Notes: a model not told the origin generated them from the sequence alone. A stretch of 64,000 bases of DNA from Streptomyces sp. NBC_01497 (GCF_036250695.1 NZ_CP109427.1:6820001-6884000), one strand, 5' to 3'; shown: positions 56,045 through 64,000, numbered from the stretch's first letter. Numbers and translations: made by a program.

Positions 56045-56200
56045 GCGCGACTCCTTCGTACGAAGATCGAACTGCTCACGGTAGGGCATGGCCTTGTTGA
56101 GTGAGCAACGAATCGGCCAATCGGGGTCGTCGCGGGCGGATCCGGGTGGATCGGGTGCCCGCGCGATGAAGGGAACGGCGTTCCGGCTTCCCCGCTTCGT

Positions 56201-56230
56201 CGCGTCGCGTCGCGTCGCGTCGCGTCGCGT
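56201..56230. repeat. Pentanucleotide repeat (CGCGT)6
   Basis: Six perfect consecutive copies of CGCGT, with partial copies on both sides (TCGT before and C after), between the F420 oxidoreductase and MFS genes. Confidence 0.9.
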
Positions 56231-56330
56231 CACGGGACGGGCGGTGTCGACCGCCTTTCGCAGAACCGGAGGACCGGAGGACGGCAGCGGGCAGGTGCTG
56301 CCGTCGAGCGGGTGAGTACGACGTGCCGTT

Positions 56331-56352
56331 GCGTGCGTGCGTGCGTGCGTGC
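56331..56352. repeat. Tetranucleotide repeat (GCGT)5
   Basis: Five perfect copies of GCGT plus GC, about 80 bp past the 3' end of the MFS gene. Confidence 0.85.
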
Positions 56353-56433
56353 CGGTCGGCAGGACCGGGCCGGGGCCGAGGTCGGGGTCGGGGTGCGGCA
56401 GCGCCTCGGGGCCGCCGAGCCGGTGGGCCCGGA

Positions 56434-57720
56434 TCAGGGAGCCGGGCGTGTGGACCGGGGGTCCGTGGGGGCCGGGTCGGCGGCGCCGTGGTCGGCGGGA
56501 CCGTCGGCCGTCCGGAGTCCGCCGTCCGGGGCGCCGCCGGCCGCGCGGGGGCGGCCGTGCAGTACGCCCGCCCCGGCCAGCAGTCCCACGGCCAGCAACG
56601 TCACCAGTCCGAACGAGGCCTGGAGCGAGCTGGCATGGGCCACGCCGCCGATCACCGAAGGCGCCACCAGACCGGAGGTGTACGTGATGGTGGCGACGCC
56701 CGCGATGGCCTGGTTCGGGTTCGGCCCGTTGCGCCCGGCCGCCGCGAAGGCCAGCGGCACGACGACCGCCACACCGATGCCCAGCAGCGCGAAACCGCCC
56801 ATGGCGAACGCGGGTCCGGGCGCGAAGACCACCAGCAGGCCGCCCGCCGTGGCGAAGGCACCGCCCGCCCGCACCGTGCGCACCGGCCCGAACCGGTCGA
56901 CGAGGCGGTCGCCCGCGATCCGCGTGACCGCCATGGTCAGTGAGAACGCCGTGGTGGAAGCGGCCGCGAGGCCGGCGGAGGTGGAGAGCACGTCGCGGAG
57001 GTAGACCGCCGACCAGTCGAGGCTCGCGCCCTCGCCGAACACCGCGCAGAATCCGACCAGTCCGATGAGCAGCGCGGAGCGCGGCGGCAGGGTGAAGCGC
57101 GGCGGGGCCTCGGCCTCCGGGGCACTGCGTACGTCCAGGACGGAGCGGCAGGCGACGAGGCCCGTCACGGTCAGCACGACGGCGGCCAGTTCGTGGTGGA
57201 GGCGGGCGCCCGCGCCGAGGTTCGCGGCGAGCGCGCCGGACGCGGACCCGATCAGGGCGCCGGCGCTCCACATGCCGTGCAGCCCCGACATGATCGATTT
57301 GCCGAGCCGCTTCTCGGTCTCGACGCCGATGCCGTTCATCACCACGTCGGACATACCGGAGGAGGCGCCGTAGACGAACAGTGCCGCGCACAGCGTCCCC
57401 AGGTTCGGTGCCAGCGAGGGCAGGACCAGCGAGAGCGTCCAGGCCGCGAGCAGGACACGCAGCGCGTTGCGCGCGCCGAGCCGGTGGGCCACCCCGCCGG
57501 CCAGCGGCATCGCGAGGAGCGAGCCGAAGGCGGGGAAGGCGAGCGCGAGGCCGAGCTGGCCCGCGCCGATCCCGGTGTGGTCCTGGATCCAGGGGATCCG
57601 GGTGGCGAAGCTTCCGGTGACGGCGCCGTGCGCGCAGAACACCACGGCCAGGGCGATCCTGGCCCTCCGTATGCGGTACAGGCCCTGGTCGTCGGCGTTG
57701 GGGATCGCCTGCGCTGCCAT
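56434..57720 (-). CDS. MFS transporter (YbjJ-like)
   Basis: The protein has 428 residues with 12 predicted membrane helices, the first at about 20-40 (ARIALAVVFCAHGAVTGSFA). The central segment MSDVVMNGIGVETEKRLGKS followed by GLHGMWSAGALIG resembles the YbjJ branch of the MFS, often annotated as sugar or small-molecule efflux. The last 35 residues are a disordered Pro/Asp/Gly tail. The start is ATG at 57720 with GGAGG six bases upstream. It is divergent from a ROK regulator, which probably controls it; a 135-bp tandem repeat lies in its upstream region. Confidence 0.9.
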   Translation of the reverse strand: MAAQAIPNADDQGLYRIRRARIALAVVFCAHGAVTGSFATRIPWIQDHTGIGAGQLGLALAFPAFGSLLAMPLAGGVAHRLGARNALRVLLAAWTLSLVLPSLAPNLGTLCAALFVYGASSGMSDVVMNGIGVETEKRLGKSIMSGLHGMWSAGALIGSASGALAANLGAGARLHHELAAVVLTVTGLVACRSVLDVRSAPEAEAPPRFTLPPRSALLIGLVGFCAVFGEGASLDWSAVYLRDVLSTSAGLAAASTTAFSLTMAVTRIAGDRLVDRFGPVRTVRAGGAFATAGGLLVVFAPGPAFAMGGFALLGIGVAVVVPLAFAAAGRNGPNPNQAIAGVATITYTSGLVAPSVIGGVAHASSLQASFGLVTLLAVGLLAGAGVLHGRPRAAGGAPDGGLRTADGPADHGAADPAPTDPRSTRPAP

Positions 57721-57765
57721 GCGTCGTCCTCCACCCGGGGGTGTCCTTGGGGATGTCCGGCCGTT

Positions 57766-57900
57766 GGTGCTGCGGGTGCTGCGGGTGCTGCGGGTGCTGC
57801 GGGTGCTGCGGGTGCTGCGGGTGCTGCGGGTGCTGCGGGTGCTGCGGGTGCTGCGGGTGCTGCGGGTGCTGCGGGTGCTGCGGGTGCTGCGGGTGCTGCG
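57766..57900. repeat. Perfect 15 x 9-bp tandem repeat
   Basis: GGTGCTGCG is repeated 15 times without a single mismatch over 135 bp, ending at GTGCCG. It lies 46 bp upstream of the MFS start codon and about 180 bp from the ROK operator. Perfect identity implies recent expansion, so copy number probably differs between strains. Confidence 0.97.
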
Positions 57901-58080
57901 GTGCCGTGTTCTCATCGCGTCCAGCGCGGAGCACTCCCCGCCCGTACCGCGCCCCGGGTGCCTCCCGGAACCGGGACGGGCGGTGCGCCCCCGGGGCGGG
58001 CCGAGGGGACGGCCCGGGGCCCGCGGGCGGGAGGTCTCGACGCGCGGTCGGCACGGGAGTCCCGCCGCCGGGACGTAAAC

Positions 58081-58101
58081 TATCAGGAAGCCTGCCTGAT
58101 A
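58081..58101. promoter_or_regulatory. Candidate ROK-regulator operator
   Basis: TATCAGG (58081-58087) and CCTGATA (58095-58101) are perfect inverted arms around AAGCCTG. The overall TCAGGAAGCCTGCCTGA is a near-palindrome of the GGAA...TTCC type reported for ROK/NagC/XylR regulators. It lies 46 bp before the ROK start in a local AT-rich island, where it could control both divergent genes. Confidence 0.5.
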
Positions 58102-58146
58102 AATAGCGTAATCATGACGCCCGGCCGATCTGGAAGGATCCGCGCC

Positions 58147-59322
58147 ATGCCCGCATCCCCGAGTACCGCGAGGGCCATCAACGACCGGCTCGCCCTGGAA
58201 CACCTCCAGCGCCAAGGTCCCCTGACGGCGACTCAGCTCAAGCAGCTCACCGGTCTCTCGCGTCCCACGGTGGCCGATCTCGTGGAACGGCTCCAGGGCT
58301 CCGGGCTCGTCCACATCGTCGGGGAGAGCGGTGGCGACCGGCGGGGGCCCAACGCGCGCGTCTACGGGATCGTCGCGGACCGCGCCCATCTCGCCGGGCT
58401 CGACATCAGGACGGGCAGCGTCTTCGTCGTCGTGGCCGACCTGCTCGGGAACACGCTCGCCGAGGCCGCCGCGCCCATCGACGACCGCACGGATCCGCCG
58501 GAGGCGGCGGAGCGGGCGGCGGCCCTGCTGGAGCACACCGTGAAGGAGGCGGGCGCGACCCGGCTGCACAGCATCGGCGTCGGCGCCCCCGGCGTCGTCG
58601 ACCCGGTCACCGGCGAACTGCGGCACACCACGGGGCTGCCGGCCTGGCACCGGCACCTGGTCGCCGCCCTGCCCGAACGCCTCGCCGCGGCCGTGCTGGT
58701 GGAGAACGAGACCAACCTGGCGGCCGTCGCGGAGCAGCGCATCGGCGTGGCCCGCGAGCGCGACGACTTCGCCCTCCTGTGGCTCGGCCTCAGTGTCGGG
58801 GCGGCGGTCGTCGTCGGCGGGCGGCTGCGCAGGGGCGTCTCCGGGGGCGCGGGCGAGATCAGCTTCCTGCCCGTGCCCGGCGCGGTGGCGCCCTCGGTGG
58901 CCCACTGCGACGGCGGGCTGCACAGCCTGGTCGGGTCCGCCGCCGTCAGTGAGCTGGCCGTGCGGTACGGGATGAGCGCCGACGCCGTGCCCCACGAACC
59001 CCCGGCCGCGGCGTACATCCGCGCCGCGCCCGGTGCGGGCGAGGCCGGCTCCCGCTTCCTGGACGAACTGGCCGACCGGGTCGCGCTGGGTGCCGCCGCG
59101 CTGACGGCCGTCCTGGACCCGGGCCTCGTGGTGCTCTCCGGCGAACTCGGCCACGCGGGCGGCGCGGCGCTCGCCGGCCGTGTGCAGAAGCGGCTGGCCG
59201 CCCTGTGCCCGCTGCGCACCGAGGTGGTCCCGAGCGCGCTGGGCGGTGCCGCCGTGCTGCGCGGCGCGCTGCTCACCGCGCGCGACGCCGTACAGGACGA
59301 GCTGTTCCGGCCCGGTGCGTGA
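58147..59322 (+). CDS. ROK-family transcriptional regulator
   Basis: The protein has 391 residues. The N-terminal winged helix-turn-helix lies at about 18-65 (QGPLTATQLKQLTGLSRPTV). The sugar-kinase-like ROK domain spans about 75-385. Two kinase hallmarks are degenerate: the usual ENDAN segment is VENETNLAAVAE, and the cysteine zinc motif (CxCGxxGCxE) is reduced to HCDGGLHSLVG. It is therefore probably a sugar-sensing repressor without kinase activity. The start is ATG at 58147 with GGAAGG upstream; an in-frame ATG at 58114 would overlap the operator region. Its likely target is the divergent MFS gene. Confidence 0.9.
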   Translation: MPASPSTARAINDRLALEHLQRQGPLTATQLKQLTGLSRPTVADLVERLQGSGLVHIVGESGGDRRGPNARVYGIVADRAHLAGLDIRTGSVFVVVADLLGNTLAEAAAPIDDRTDPPEAAERAAALLEHTVKEAGATRLHSIGVGAPGVVDPVTGELRHTTGLPAWHRHLVAALPERLAAAVLVENETNLAAVAEQRIGVARERDDFALLWLGLSVGAAVVVGGRLRRGVSGGAGEISFLPVPGAVAPSVAHCDGGLHSLVGSAAVSELAVRYGMSADAVPHEPPAAAYIRAAPGAGEAGSRFLDELADRVALGAAALTAVLDPGLVVLSGELGHAGGAALAGRVQKRLAALCPLRTEVVPSALGGAAVLRGALLTARDAVQDELFRPGA

Positions 59323-59516
59323 CACGTCACGCACCGGCGCGTTCACCCCTCGCGTACCGCCCCCGCCTGCGTGCATCCCCGACAGGGAGCCCGGTGCGGG
59401 CCGCGGCAGGGCGCCGGATGACCGACCGTGTCGCCGCGCGCACTGTGAGCCAGGGCACAAGAATCACCTGTCCGGGTGATACGGGTCCGTGGCACACTGG
59501 TCGCGTACAAGAAGCA
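59323..59516. other. Region between the ROK gene and the riboswitch
   Basis: This 194-bp region should carry the rib operon promoter. CACCTGTCCGGGTG near 59466-59479 is a small hairpin. No convincing -35/-10 pair is seen. Confidence 0.4.
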
Positions 59517-59643
59517 GCGCACTCCGGGGTCGGTGAAAGTCCGAACCGGCGGTTATAGTCCGCGACCCGTCCGCCTCCAGCGGCCGGTTGACCAGGTGGA
59601 ATTCCTGGACCGACGGTTAAAGTCCGGATGGGAGGCAGTGCGC
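59517..59643 (+). promoter_or_regulatory. FMN riboswitch (RFN element)
   Basis: The closing P1 stem is GCGCACT (59517-59523) with AGTGCGC (59637-59643). All conserved blocks are present: CGGGGTCGGTGAAAGTCCGA, CCGGCGGTTATAGTCC, GCGACCCG, GGTTGACCAGGTGGAATTCC, CCGACGGTTAAAGTCCGGAT and GGGAGGCAGTGCGC. It senses FMN and lies about 145 bp before ribD. A CCGTCC/GGACGG hairpin near 59678-59692 may be the expression platform. There is no T-run, so translational or Rho-type control is possible. Confidence 0.95.
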
Positions 59644-59786
59644 GGCGGGCCCTCATGGGCGCGCCCTCGCTCGGATGTCCGTCCTCGACGGACGGCTTGA
59701 GCGACGGGTGCCCGGTGTGGTGGTCCCGTTCTCTCTGTCGTCACCGACAGGCCCCGGAGTCCGTGCCCGAGAGGCAGGAGGACCCG

Positions 59787-60923
59787 GTGGGACCGGTGAC
59801 GGACCAGGCCGACATCGACGCCATGCGGCGCGCCGTGGAGCTCGCCGCGCGCGGCCTCGGCTCGACCAGCCCCAACCCCGTCGTGGGATGCGTCATCCTC
59901 GACGCCGAGGGGCGCCCCGCGGGTGAGGGGTTCCACGAGCGGGCCGGCGGCCCGCACGCCGAGGTCCACGCGCTGCGCGCGGCGGGGGAGCGGGCGCGCG
60001 GCGGCACCGCGTACGTCACCCTCGAACCCTGCAACCACACCGGCCGTACGGGCCCTTGCGCGCAGGCGCTCATCGAGGCCGGGATCGCCCGGGTGCACTA
60101 CGCGGTCGCCGACCCCACCCCGCAGGCCACCGGCGGTGGCGGCACGCTGCGCGCCGCCGGCGTCCCCGCGACGGCGGGGCTGCTCGCCGGCGAAGCCGAG
60201 GAGGGCAACGCCGCCTGGCTGACGTCCGTACGCCGCGGCCGGCCCCACGTCACCTGGAAGTACGCCGCCTCCCTCGACGGCCGGGTCGCCGCCAAGGACG
60301 GCAGCAGCAGGTGGATCACCTCCCCCGAGGCCCGCGCCGACGTGCACCGGCTGCGCGCCGAGGCGGACGCCGTCGTCGTCGGCTCCGGCACCCTGCGCAC
60401 CGACGACCCGCACCTCGCGGCACGCGGCTACCCGGACGACGTCCAGCCGCTGCGGGTCGCCGTCGACACCACCGCGACGGCCCTGCGCCCCGGCGCCCGG
60501 ATCCTGGACGGCGCGGCACACACCCTGATCGCCGTCGCCGAGGACGCGGGCACCCCCGACGTCGGGCCGGCGGGCGCGCCCGCCGAGGTCGTACGGCTGC
60601 CGCGCGACGAACAGGGCCTGTCCGTGCCCGCGTTGCTCGACGCCCTGTACGCGCGCGGCGTGCGCGCCGTGCTGCTCGAAGGGGGACCGGTGCTCGCCGG
60701 GTCCTTCGCCGCCGCCGGCGCGATCGACCGCGTCGTCGGCTATCTCGCACCCGTCCTGCTCGGCGCGGGGCCCACCGCCCTGGCCGACGCCGGAATCTCC
60801 ACCCTCGCCGACGCGTTGCGACTGCGCATGACGCAGTCCGTCCGCGTCGGCACGGACCTGCGGATCACCGCCGTACCTCTGACGGCGGCGGAACCGGCCG
60901 CCACCGCACACAAGGAGCGCTGA
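59787..60923 (+). CDS. ribD: Bifunctional diaminohydroxyphosphoribosylaminopyrimidine deaminase / 5-amino-6-(5-phosphoribosylamino)uracil reductase
   Basis: The protein has 378 residues. The deaminase domain (about 5-150) has the zinc ligands in GPHAEVHALRAAG and LEPCNHTGRTGPC. The reductase domain spans about 150-375 (VTWKYAASLDGRVAAKDGSS, LLEGGPVLAGSF). It performs the second and third steps of riboflavin synthesis. I use the GTG at 59787, five bases after GGAGG; a GTG at 59796 is the alternative. Frames reaching back into the riboswitch are not coding. It is the first gene under riboswitch control and abuts ribE. Confidence 0.95.
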   Translation: MGPVTDQADIDAMRRAVELAARGLGSTSPNPVVGCVILDAEGRPAGEGFHERAGGPHAEVHALRAAGERARGGTAYVTLEPCNHTGRTGPCAQALIEAGIARVHYAVADPTPQATGGGGTLRAAGVPATAGLLAGEAEEGNAAWLTSVRRGRPHVTWKYAASLDGRVAAKDGSSRWITSPEARADVHRLRAEADAVVVGSGTLRTDDPHLAARGYPDDVQPLRVAVDTTATALRPGARILDGAAHTLIAVAEDAGTPDVGPAGAPAEVVRLPRDEQGLSVPALLDALYARGVRAVLLEGGPVLAGSFAAAGAIDRVVGYLAPVLLGAGPTALADAGISTLADALRLRMTQSVRVGTDLRITAVPLTAAEPAATAHKER

Positions 60924-61541
60924 GTGTTCACCGGAATCGTCGAAGAACTGGGTGAGGTCACCGCAGTCGAGAACCTCGGTGACTCCTGTCGCTTCACGCT
61001 GCGCGGGACCGTGGTGACCGAAGGCGCGAAACACGGCGACTCCATCGCGGTCAACGGTGTCTGCCTCACCGTCGTCGAGCACGCCGACGACTGGTTCACG
61101 GCCGATGTCATGGCCGAGACGCTGAACCGTTCGAGCCTCGGCGCGCTTGTGGCCGGCTCCCCGGTCAACCTGGAGCGCACCGTCGCCGTCGGCGGCCGCC
61201 TCGGCGGGCACATCGTCCAGGGCCACGTCGACGGCACGGGGACGATCGCGGAGCGGAAGGTCTCCGAGCACTGGGAGGTCATCACGATCCGGCTGCCCGA
61301 GGGCCTGAGCCGCTACATCGTGGAGAAGGGCTCCATCACGGTGGACGGCGTGAGCCTGACTGTCGTGGACGCGGGCCCCGACTCCTTCACCATCAGCCTC
61401 ATCCCCACGACGCTCGCGCTGACGACGCTCGGCTCCAAGGGCCCGGGCGACCCGGTCAACCTGGAGGTCGACGTCCTCGCGAAGTACGTCGAGCGGCTGC
61501 TCGGCACGGAGCGGCGAGCAGGAGAGGAGCTCCCGCGGTGA
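60924..61541 (+). CDS. ribE: Riboflavin synthase alpha subunit
   Basis: The protein has 205 residues, with two lumazine-binding repeats. The first begins [12 protein letters not shown]; the second, at about 98, begins [14 protein letters not shown]. It dismutates two 6,7-dimethyl-8-ribityllumazines into riboflavin. The GTG at 60924 follows the ribD stop directly. It overlaps the transporter gene by four bases. Confidence 0.96.
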   Translation: MFTGIVEELGEVTAVENLGDSCRFTLRGTVVTEGAKHGDSIAVNGVCLTVVEHADDWFTADVMAETLNRSSLGALVAGSPVNLERTVAVGGRLGGHIVQGHVDGTGTIAERKVSEHWEVITIRLPEGLSRYIVEKGSITVDGVSLTVVDAGPDSFTISLIPTTLALTTLGSKGPGDPVNLEVDVLAKYVERLLGTERRAGEELPR

Positions 61542-62200
61542 GCACGCTCTCCTGGCTGAACGGCGAGGCGTTCACGGCCTTCGGCCAGCACATCCTCTGG
61601 TCCGACATGATCGGCAACACCATCGGGCTGATCGCGCTGGCGCTGGGCTGGCGGCGCTCCGTGTGGACGTGGCCCGCGCAGTTCCTCTCCGGCGTGATCC
61701 TGGTCGCCGCGTACTCCTCCGCACACCTCAGCGGCGGCATCGGCAAGCAGCTGATCGTCATCGTCGTCGCCCTGTGGGGCTGGCGGCAGTGGCAGGCGCG
61801 CGGGGGCAAGGACCGGGCGGCGGACGGCGGCGCGGTCACCGTGCGGTTCGCGACCTGGCGCGAGCGCGGCCTGCTGATCGCGGGCACGGCGCTCGGCACG
61901 GCGGCGCTCGGCGCCCTGTTCACGGCCTACCCGAGCCTTTCCTGGAGCCCCTGGCAGGACGCCTACATCTTCGTGGGCACCCTGGCCGCGATGGTCGCCC
62001 AGGCACGCGGCCTGGTCGAGTTCTGGTTCGCCTGGCTGCTGGTCGACGTCGTCGGCGTGCCGCTCGCGTTCAGCAGCGGCCTCGCGTTCTCCGGCTTCGT
62101 CTACGTGATCTATCTGGCCCTCGTCCTGTGGGGGATGCGCGACTGGTGGCTGCGTTCCCGCCGCACCGGTTCCCTGGCGCTTGGAGGCGCGACAGCATGA
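61538..62200 (+). CDS. ribM: PnuC-family membrane transporter, probable riboflavin transporter RibM
   Basis: The protein has 220 residues with about seven hydrophobic helices and the PnuC-like features [17 protein letters not shown] and [20 protein letters not shown]. PnuC proteins normally carry nicotinamide riboside. Members encoded inside riboflavin operons under an FMN riboswitch, as in S. davaonensis and Corynebacterium, are riboflavin transporters named RibM. The context here (between ribE and ribBA, overlapping both by four bases) supports that assignment. Confidence 0.88.
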   Translation: MSTLSWLNGEAFTAFGQHILWSDMIGNTIGLIALALGWRRSVWTWPAQFLSGVILVAAYSSAHLSGGIGKQLIVIVVALWGWRQWQARGGKDRAADGGAVTVRFATWRERGLLIAGTALGTAALGALFTAYPSLSWSPWQDAYIFVGTLAAMVAQARGLVEFWFAWLLVDVVGVPLAFSSGLAFSGFVYVIYLALVLWGMRDWWLRSRRTGSLALGGATA

Positions 62201-63495
62201 CAGCAACCACCACACCCACCTGGTACACCACCGACAACGCCGAGGACTTCACCCTCGACCCGGTCGAGCAGGCGATCGCGGACATCGCCGCGGGCCGCCC
62301 CGTGGTCGTCGTGGACGACGAGGACCGGGAGAACGAGGGCGACCTCGTCATCGCCGCCGAGAAGGCCACACCGGAGATCGTCGCCTTCATGATGTCCGAG
62401 TGCCGGGGCCTGATCTGCGCGCCGATGGAGGGAGCCGAGCTCGACCGGCTCGAACTCCCGCAGATGGTCGGCCAGAACACCGAGGCCATGCGCACGGCGT
62501 TCACCGTCTCCGTCGACGCGGCCCCCGGGCACGGCGTCACCACCGGCATCTCCGCCGCTGACCGTGCCACCACGCTCAGCCTGCTCGCGAGCGGCTCGGC
62601 GGGCCCCGCCGACTTCGTCAGGCCCGGCCACGTCTTCCCGCTGCGCGCCCGGGCCGGCGGTGTCCTCGTGCGCAACGGCCACACCGAGGCCGCCGTCGAC
62701 CTCGCCCGCCTCGCCGGGCTCAGGCCCGCGGGCGCCATCGTGGAGATCGCCGGTGAGGACGGCGCCATGCTGCGGCTGCCGCAGCTCCTGGCGTTCGCCC
62801 GCAAGCACGGCCTGACGATCATCTCCATCGAGGACCTGATCGCCTACCGGCGCCGCGCCGAACCGGTCGTGCACCGCGCCGCCGAGGTGCGACTGCCCAC
62901 CGCCTTCGGGCAGTTCACCGCGTTCGGCTACCGTTCGGCGGCCGACGGCGTCGAGCACGTGGCGCTCGTCCACGGCGACATCGGCGACGGCGAGAACGTC
63001 CTCGTGCGCGTCCACTCGGAGTGCCTGACCGGCGACGTCTTCGCCTCGCAGCGCTGCGACTGCGGCCCCCAGCTGCAGGCCTCCATGCGGCGCATCGTCG
63101 AGGAGGGCCGCGGCGTCGTCGTCTACCTGCGCGGCCACGAGGGGCGCGGCATCGGTCTGCTCTCCAAGCTCCGCGCGTACGAACTCCAGGAGCGCGGCCT
63201 CGACACGCTCGACGCCAACCTGGAGCTCGGGCTGCCCGCCGACGCCCGCGACTACGCCGCCGGCGCCCAGATCCTCCAGGACCTCGGCGTGCGCAGCCTC
63301 ACCCTCATGACCAACAACCCCGAGAAGACCGAAGCGCTCAGCAACCACGGCCTGGTGGTGGCCGGGCGTGAGCCCATGCCCGTCACGGCGGGGGAGCACA
63401 ACCTGCGCTACCTGCGCACGAAGCGCGACCGCATGGGTCACGACCTGCCCTGGCTCGACGCCCCCATCCCCGCCTCGGCCTGCGGCAACCAGTGA
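62197..63495 (+). CDS. ribBA: Bifunctional 3,4-dihydroxy-2-butanone-4-phosphate synthase / GTP cyclohydrolase II
   Basis: The protein has 432 residues. The RibB domain (about 15-225) has [20 protein letters not shown] and [16 protein letters not shown]. The RibA domain spans about 230-420, with the zinc cysteines in [15 protein letters not shown], the GTP-binding [20 protein letters not shown], and [12 protein letters not shown]. It supplies both precursors, from ribulose 5-phosphate and GTP. The start is ATG at 62197 inside ribM with TTGGAGG upstream. Confidence 0.96.
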   Translation: MTATTTPTWYTTDNAEDFTLDPVEQAIADIAAGRPVVVVDDEDRENEGDLVIAAEKATPEIVAFMMSECRGLICAPMEGAELDRLELPQMVGQNTEAMRTAFTVSVDAAPGHGVTTGISAADRATTLSLLASGSAGPADFVRPGHVFPLRARAGGVLVRNGHTEAAVDLARLAGLRPAGAIVEIAGEDGAMLRLPQLLAFARKHGLTIISIEDLIAYRRRAEPVVHRAAEVRLPTAFGQFTAFGYRSAADGVEHVALVHGDIGDGENVLVRVHSECLTGDVFASQRCDCGPQLQASMRRIVEEGRGVVVYLRGHEGRGIGLLSKLRAYELQERGLDTLDANLELGLPADARDYAAGAQILQDLGVRSLTLMTNNPEKTEALSNHGLVVAGREPMPVTAGEHNLRYLRTKRDRMGHDLPWLDAPIPASACGNQ

Positions 63496-63611
63496 GCCGT
63501 GGCGGCCCGGCCGCCACGGGCGCGCCGGGGGAGCGCGCCACCGGCCGGCCGGACCGGTGCGGCCGGGGAACGCCGCGGGAGCGTACGGGACGTCACGAAC
63601 CGAACGGCCCG

Positions 63612-63695
63612 ATGGCCTACAAGAAACAACCGAAGAACGTCATGGACGTCATGGACGTCATGAACCGAGAGAACAGGGACCGAAGTGAGCGGTAA
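63612..63695 (+). CDS. Possible 27-residue leader ORF overlapping ribH
   Basis: ATG at 63612 opens a 27-residue frame ([20 protein letters not shown]...) ending at 63695, which overlaps the ribH start by 11 bases. It is unusually Lys/Asn/Met-rich and AT-richer than its surroundings. No good ribosome binding site precedes it. It may be only a by-product of the local repeat; an overlapping leader peptide coupling to ribH is the alternative. Confidence 0.2.
   Translation: MAYKKQPKNVMDVMDVMNRENRDRSER
63639..63665. repeat. Three-copy 9-bp repeat (GTCATGGAC)
   Basis: GTCATGGAC at 63639 and 63648 and GTCATGAAC at 63657, ending 19 bp before the ribH GTG, in the 189-bp ribBA-ribH gap. Confidence 0.85.
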
Positions 63696-64000
63696 GGGCG
63701 CGCCCGAACTGACCGTCAAGAACTGCGGAGACCTCAGGGTCGCCGTGATCGCGGCCAGCTGGCACGAGAAAGTGATGGACGGCCTCGTCGACGGCGCGCT
63801 GCGCGCCCTGCACGAGCTGGGCATCGAGGAGCCGACGCTGCTGCGGGTCCCGGGCAGCTTCGAGCTTCCCGTGGTCGTCAAGGCCGTAGCGGAGCGCGGC
63901 TATGACGCGGTCGTGGCGCTCGGCGTCGTCATCCGGGGAGGCACACCGCACTTCGACTATGTGTGCCAGGGAGTCACCCAGGGGCTGACCCAGGTCTCCG
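63685..64000 (+). CDS. ribH: 6,7-dimethyl-8-ribityllumazine synthase (3' end off window)
   Basis: The first 105 residues are visible. [20 protein letters not shown] is the N-terminal strand and substrate-binding Trp region. [20 protein letters not shown] and [20 protein letters not shown] hold the phosphate-binding and catalytic-His segments. The enzyme condenses the RibBA and RibD products to lumazine. The start is GTG at 63685 with AGGGA upstream, giving [13 protein letters not shown]. Unlike the rest of the operon, it is 189 bp from its upstream neighbour. Confidence 0.95.
   Translation, partial: MSGKGAPELTVKNCGDLRVAVIAASWHEKVMDGLVDGALRALHELGIEEPTLLRVPGSFELPVVVKAVAERGYDAVVALGVVIRGGTPHFDYVCQGVTQGLTQVS

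Larger units (their letters stand above)
56045..56433. other. 389-bp gap with two simple-sequence repeats
   Basis: On the minus strand TTGCTC and TACCGT (19 bases apart, about 56085-56115) could be the promoter of the F420 oxidoreductase gene. The middle holds the CGCGT and GCGT repeats. No gene is supported. Confidence 0.5.
57721..58146. other. 426-bp divergent gap between MFS and ROK genes
   Basis: It contains the 15-copy 9-bp repeat at 57766-57900, GC-rich sequence to about 58075, then an abruptly AT-richer block (58075-58115) with the ROK-type operator. No gene is supported; long frames through the repeat are artefacts. Confidence 0.7.

Noticed and set aside
55112..58054. A 980-residue minus-strand frame joining the F420 oxidoreductase to a Pro-Gln-His repeat
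   Set aside because: It runs through the MFS gene in another frame and through the tandem repeat. The real start of the oxidoreductase is the ATG at 56044 with a good ribosome binding site.
57741..58106. Cysteine-rich or Val-Leu-Arg repeat protein encoded by the 9-bp repeat
   Set aside because: All frames through a 9-bp repeat stay open. No ribosome binding site or conserved flanking sequence supports translation.
59476..59700. Small frame starting before and running through the FMN riboswitch
   Set aside because: The bases are fully explained by the conserved riboswitch aptamer, and the translated sequence has no coding character.

Overview
The window is a stretch of Streptomyces chromosome, or of a very close actinomycete relative. 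The evidence is a very high G+C content, frequent GTG and TTG start codons with AGGAG-type ribosome binding sites, and actinomycete marker genes: bldD, the sIHF/mihF gene beside gmk and rpoZ, an EF-P with the PGKGP loop, and a PriA without helicase motifs. Almost all of it is conserved core genome. I saw no prophage, insertion sequence, CRISPR array, tRNA or rRNA gene.

Layout. At 1-9 kb are a cyclophilin (cut by the left edge), a metallo-beta-lactamase-fold hydrolase, hisS, a VKOR-type membrane oxidoreductase, rarA, a DUF2470 gene divergent from rpsD with an iron box between them, and a large NB-ARC-type ATPase. At 9-20 kb two small membrane-associated proteins lead into alaS, ruvX, mltG and aroE. 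A short-repeat array follows, then the tightly overlapping aroC-aroK-aroB-aroQ block. At 20-24 kb are a proline-rich P-loop protein, a degenerate Xaa-Pro peptidase homologue, efp and nusB, facing the developmental master regulator bldD. At 24-35 kb is the complete UMP pathway, pyrR-pyrB-pyrC-membrane protein-carA-carB-pyrD-pyrF, mostly with 4-8 bp gene overlaps and with a PyrR-binding loop in the pyrR leader. At 35-47 kb are sIHF, gmk, rpoZ, coaBC, metK, priA, a small HTH protein, fmt, rsmB and rpe.

From 47 to 59 kb the content is more regulatory and catabolic. It holds a SorC-type regulator, guaB1 (a CBS-domain GMP reductase-type protein), a SigB/SigF-type sigma factor, an Lrp/AsnC regulator, a nitrilase-family amidase, a 2-monooxygenase-like flavoprotein, an F420-type (LLM) oxidoreductase, an MFS exporter and a divergent ROK regulator. 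A perfect 15 x 9 bp tandem repeat lies between the MFS and ROK genes. From 59.5 kb to the right edge an FMN riboswitch controls ribD, ribE, ribM (riboflavin transporter), ribBA and ribH (cut by the right edge).

Working together: the window supplies tRNA charging (HisRS, AlaRS), formyl-Met-tRNA and ribosome functions (fmt, rsmB, rpsD, efp), and four biosynthetic routes (shikimate/chorismate, UMP, CoA/SAM, riboflavin), each largely operonic. The most noteworthy signals are non-coding: the iron box, the BldD autoregulatory box, the PyrR loop, the riboswitch, several very long perfect hairpins and several short tandem repeats. Among proteins, the Lrp/amidase/2-monooxygenase module and the degenerate peptidase deserve a second look.
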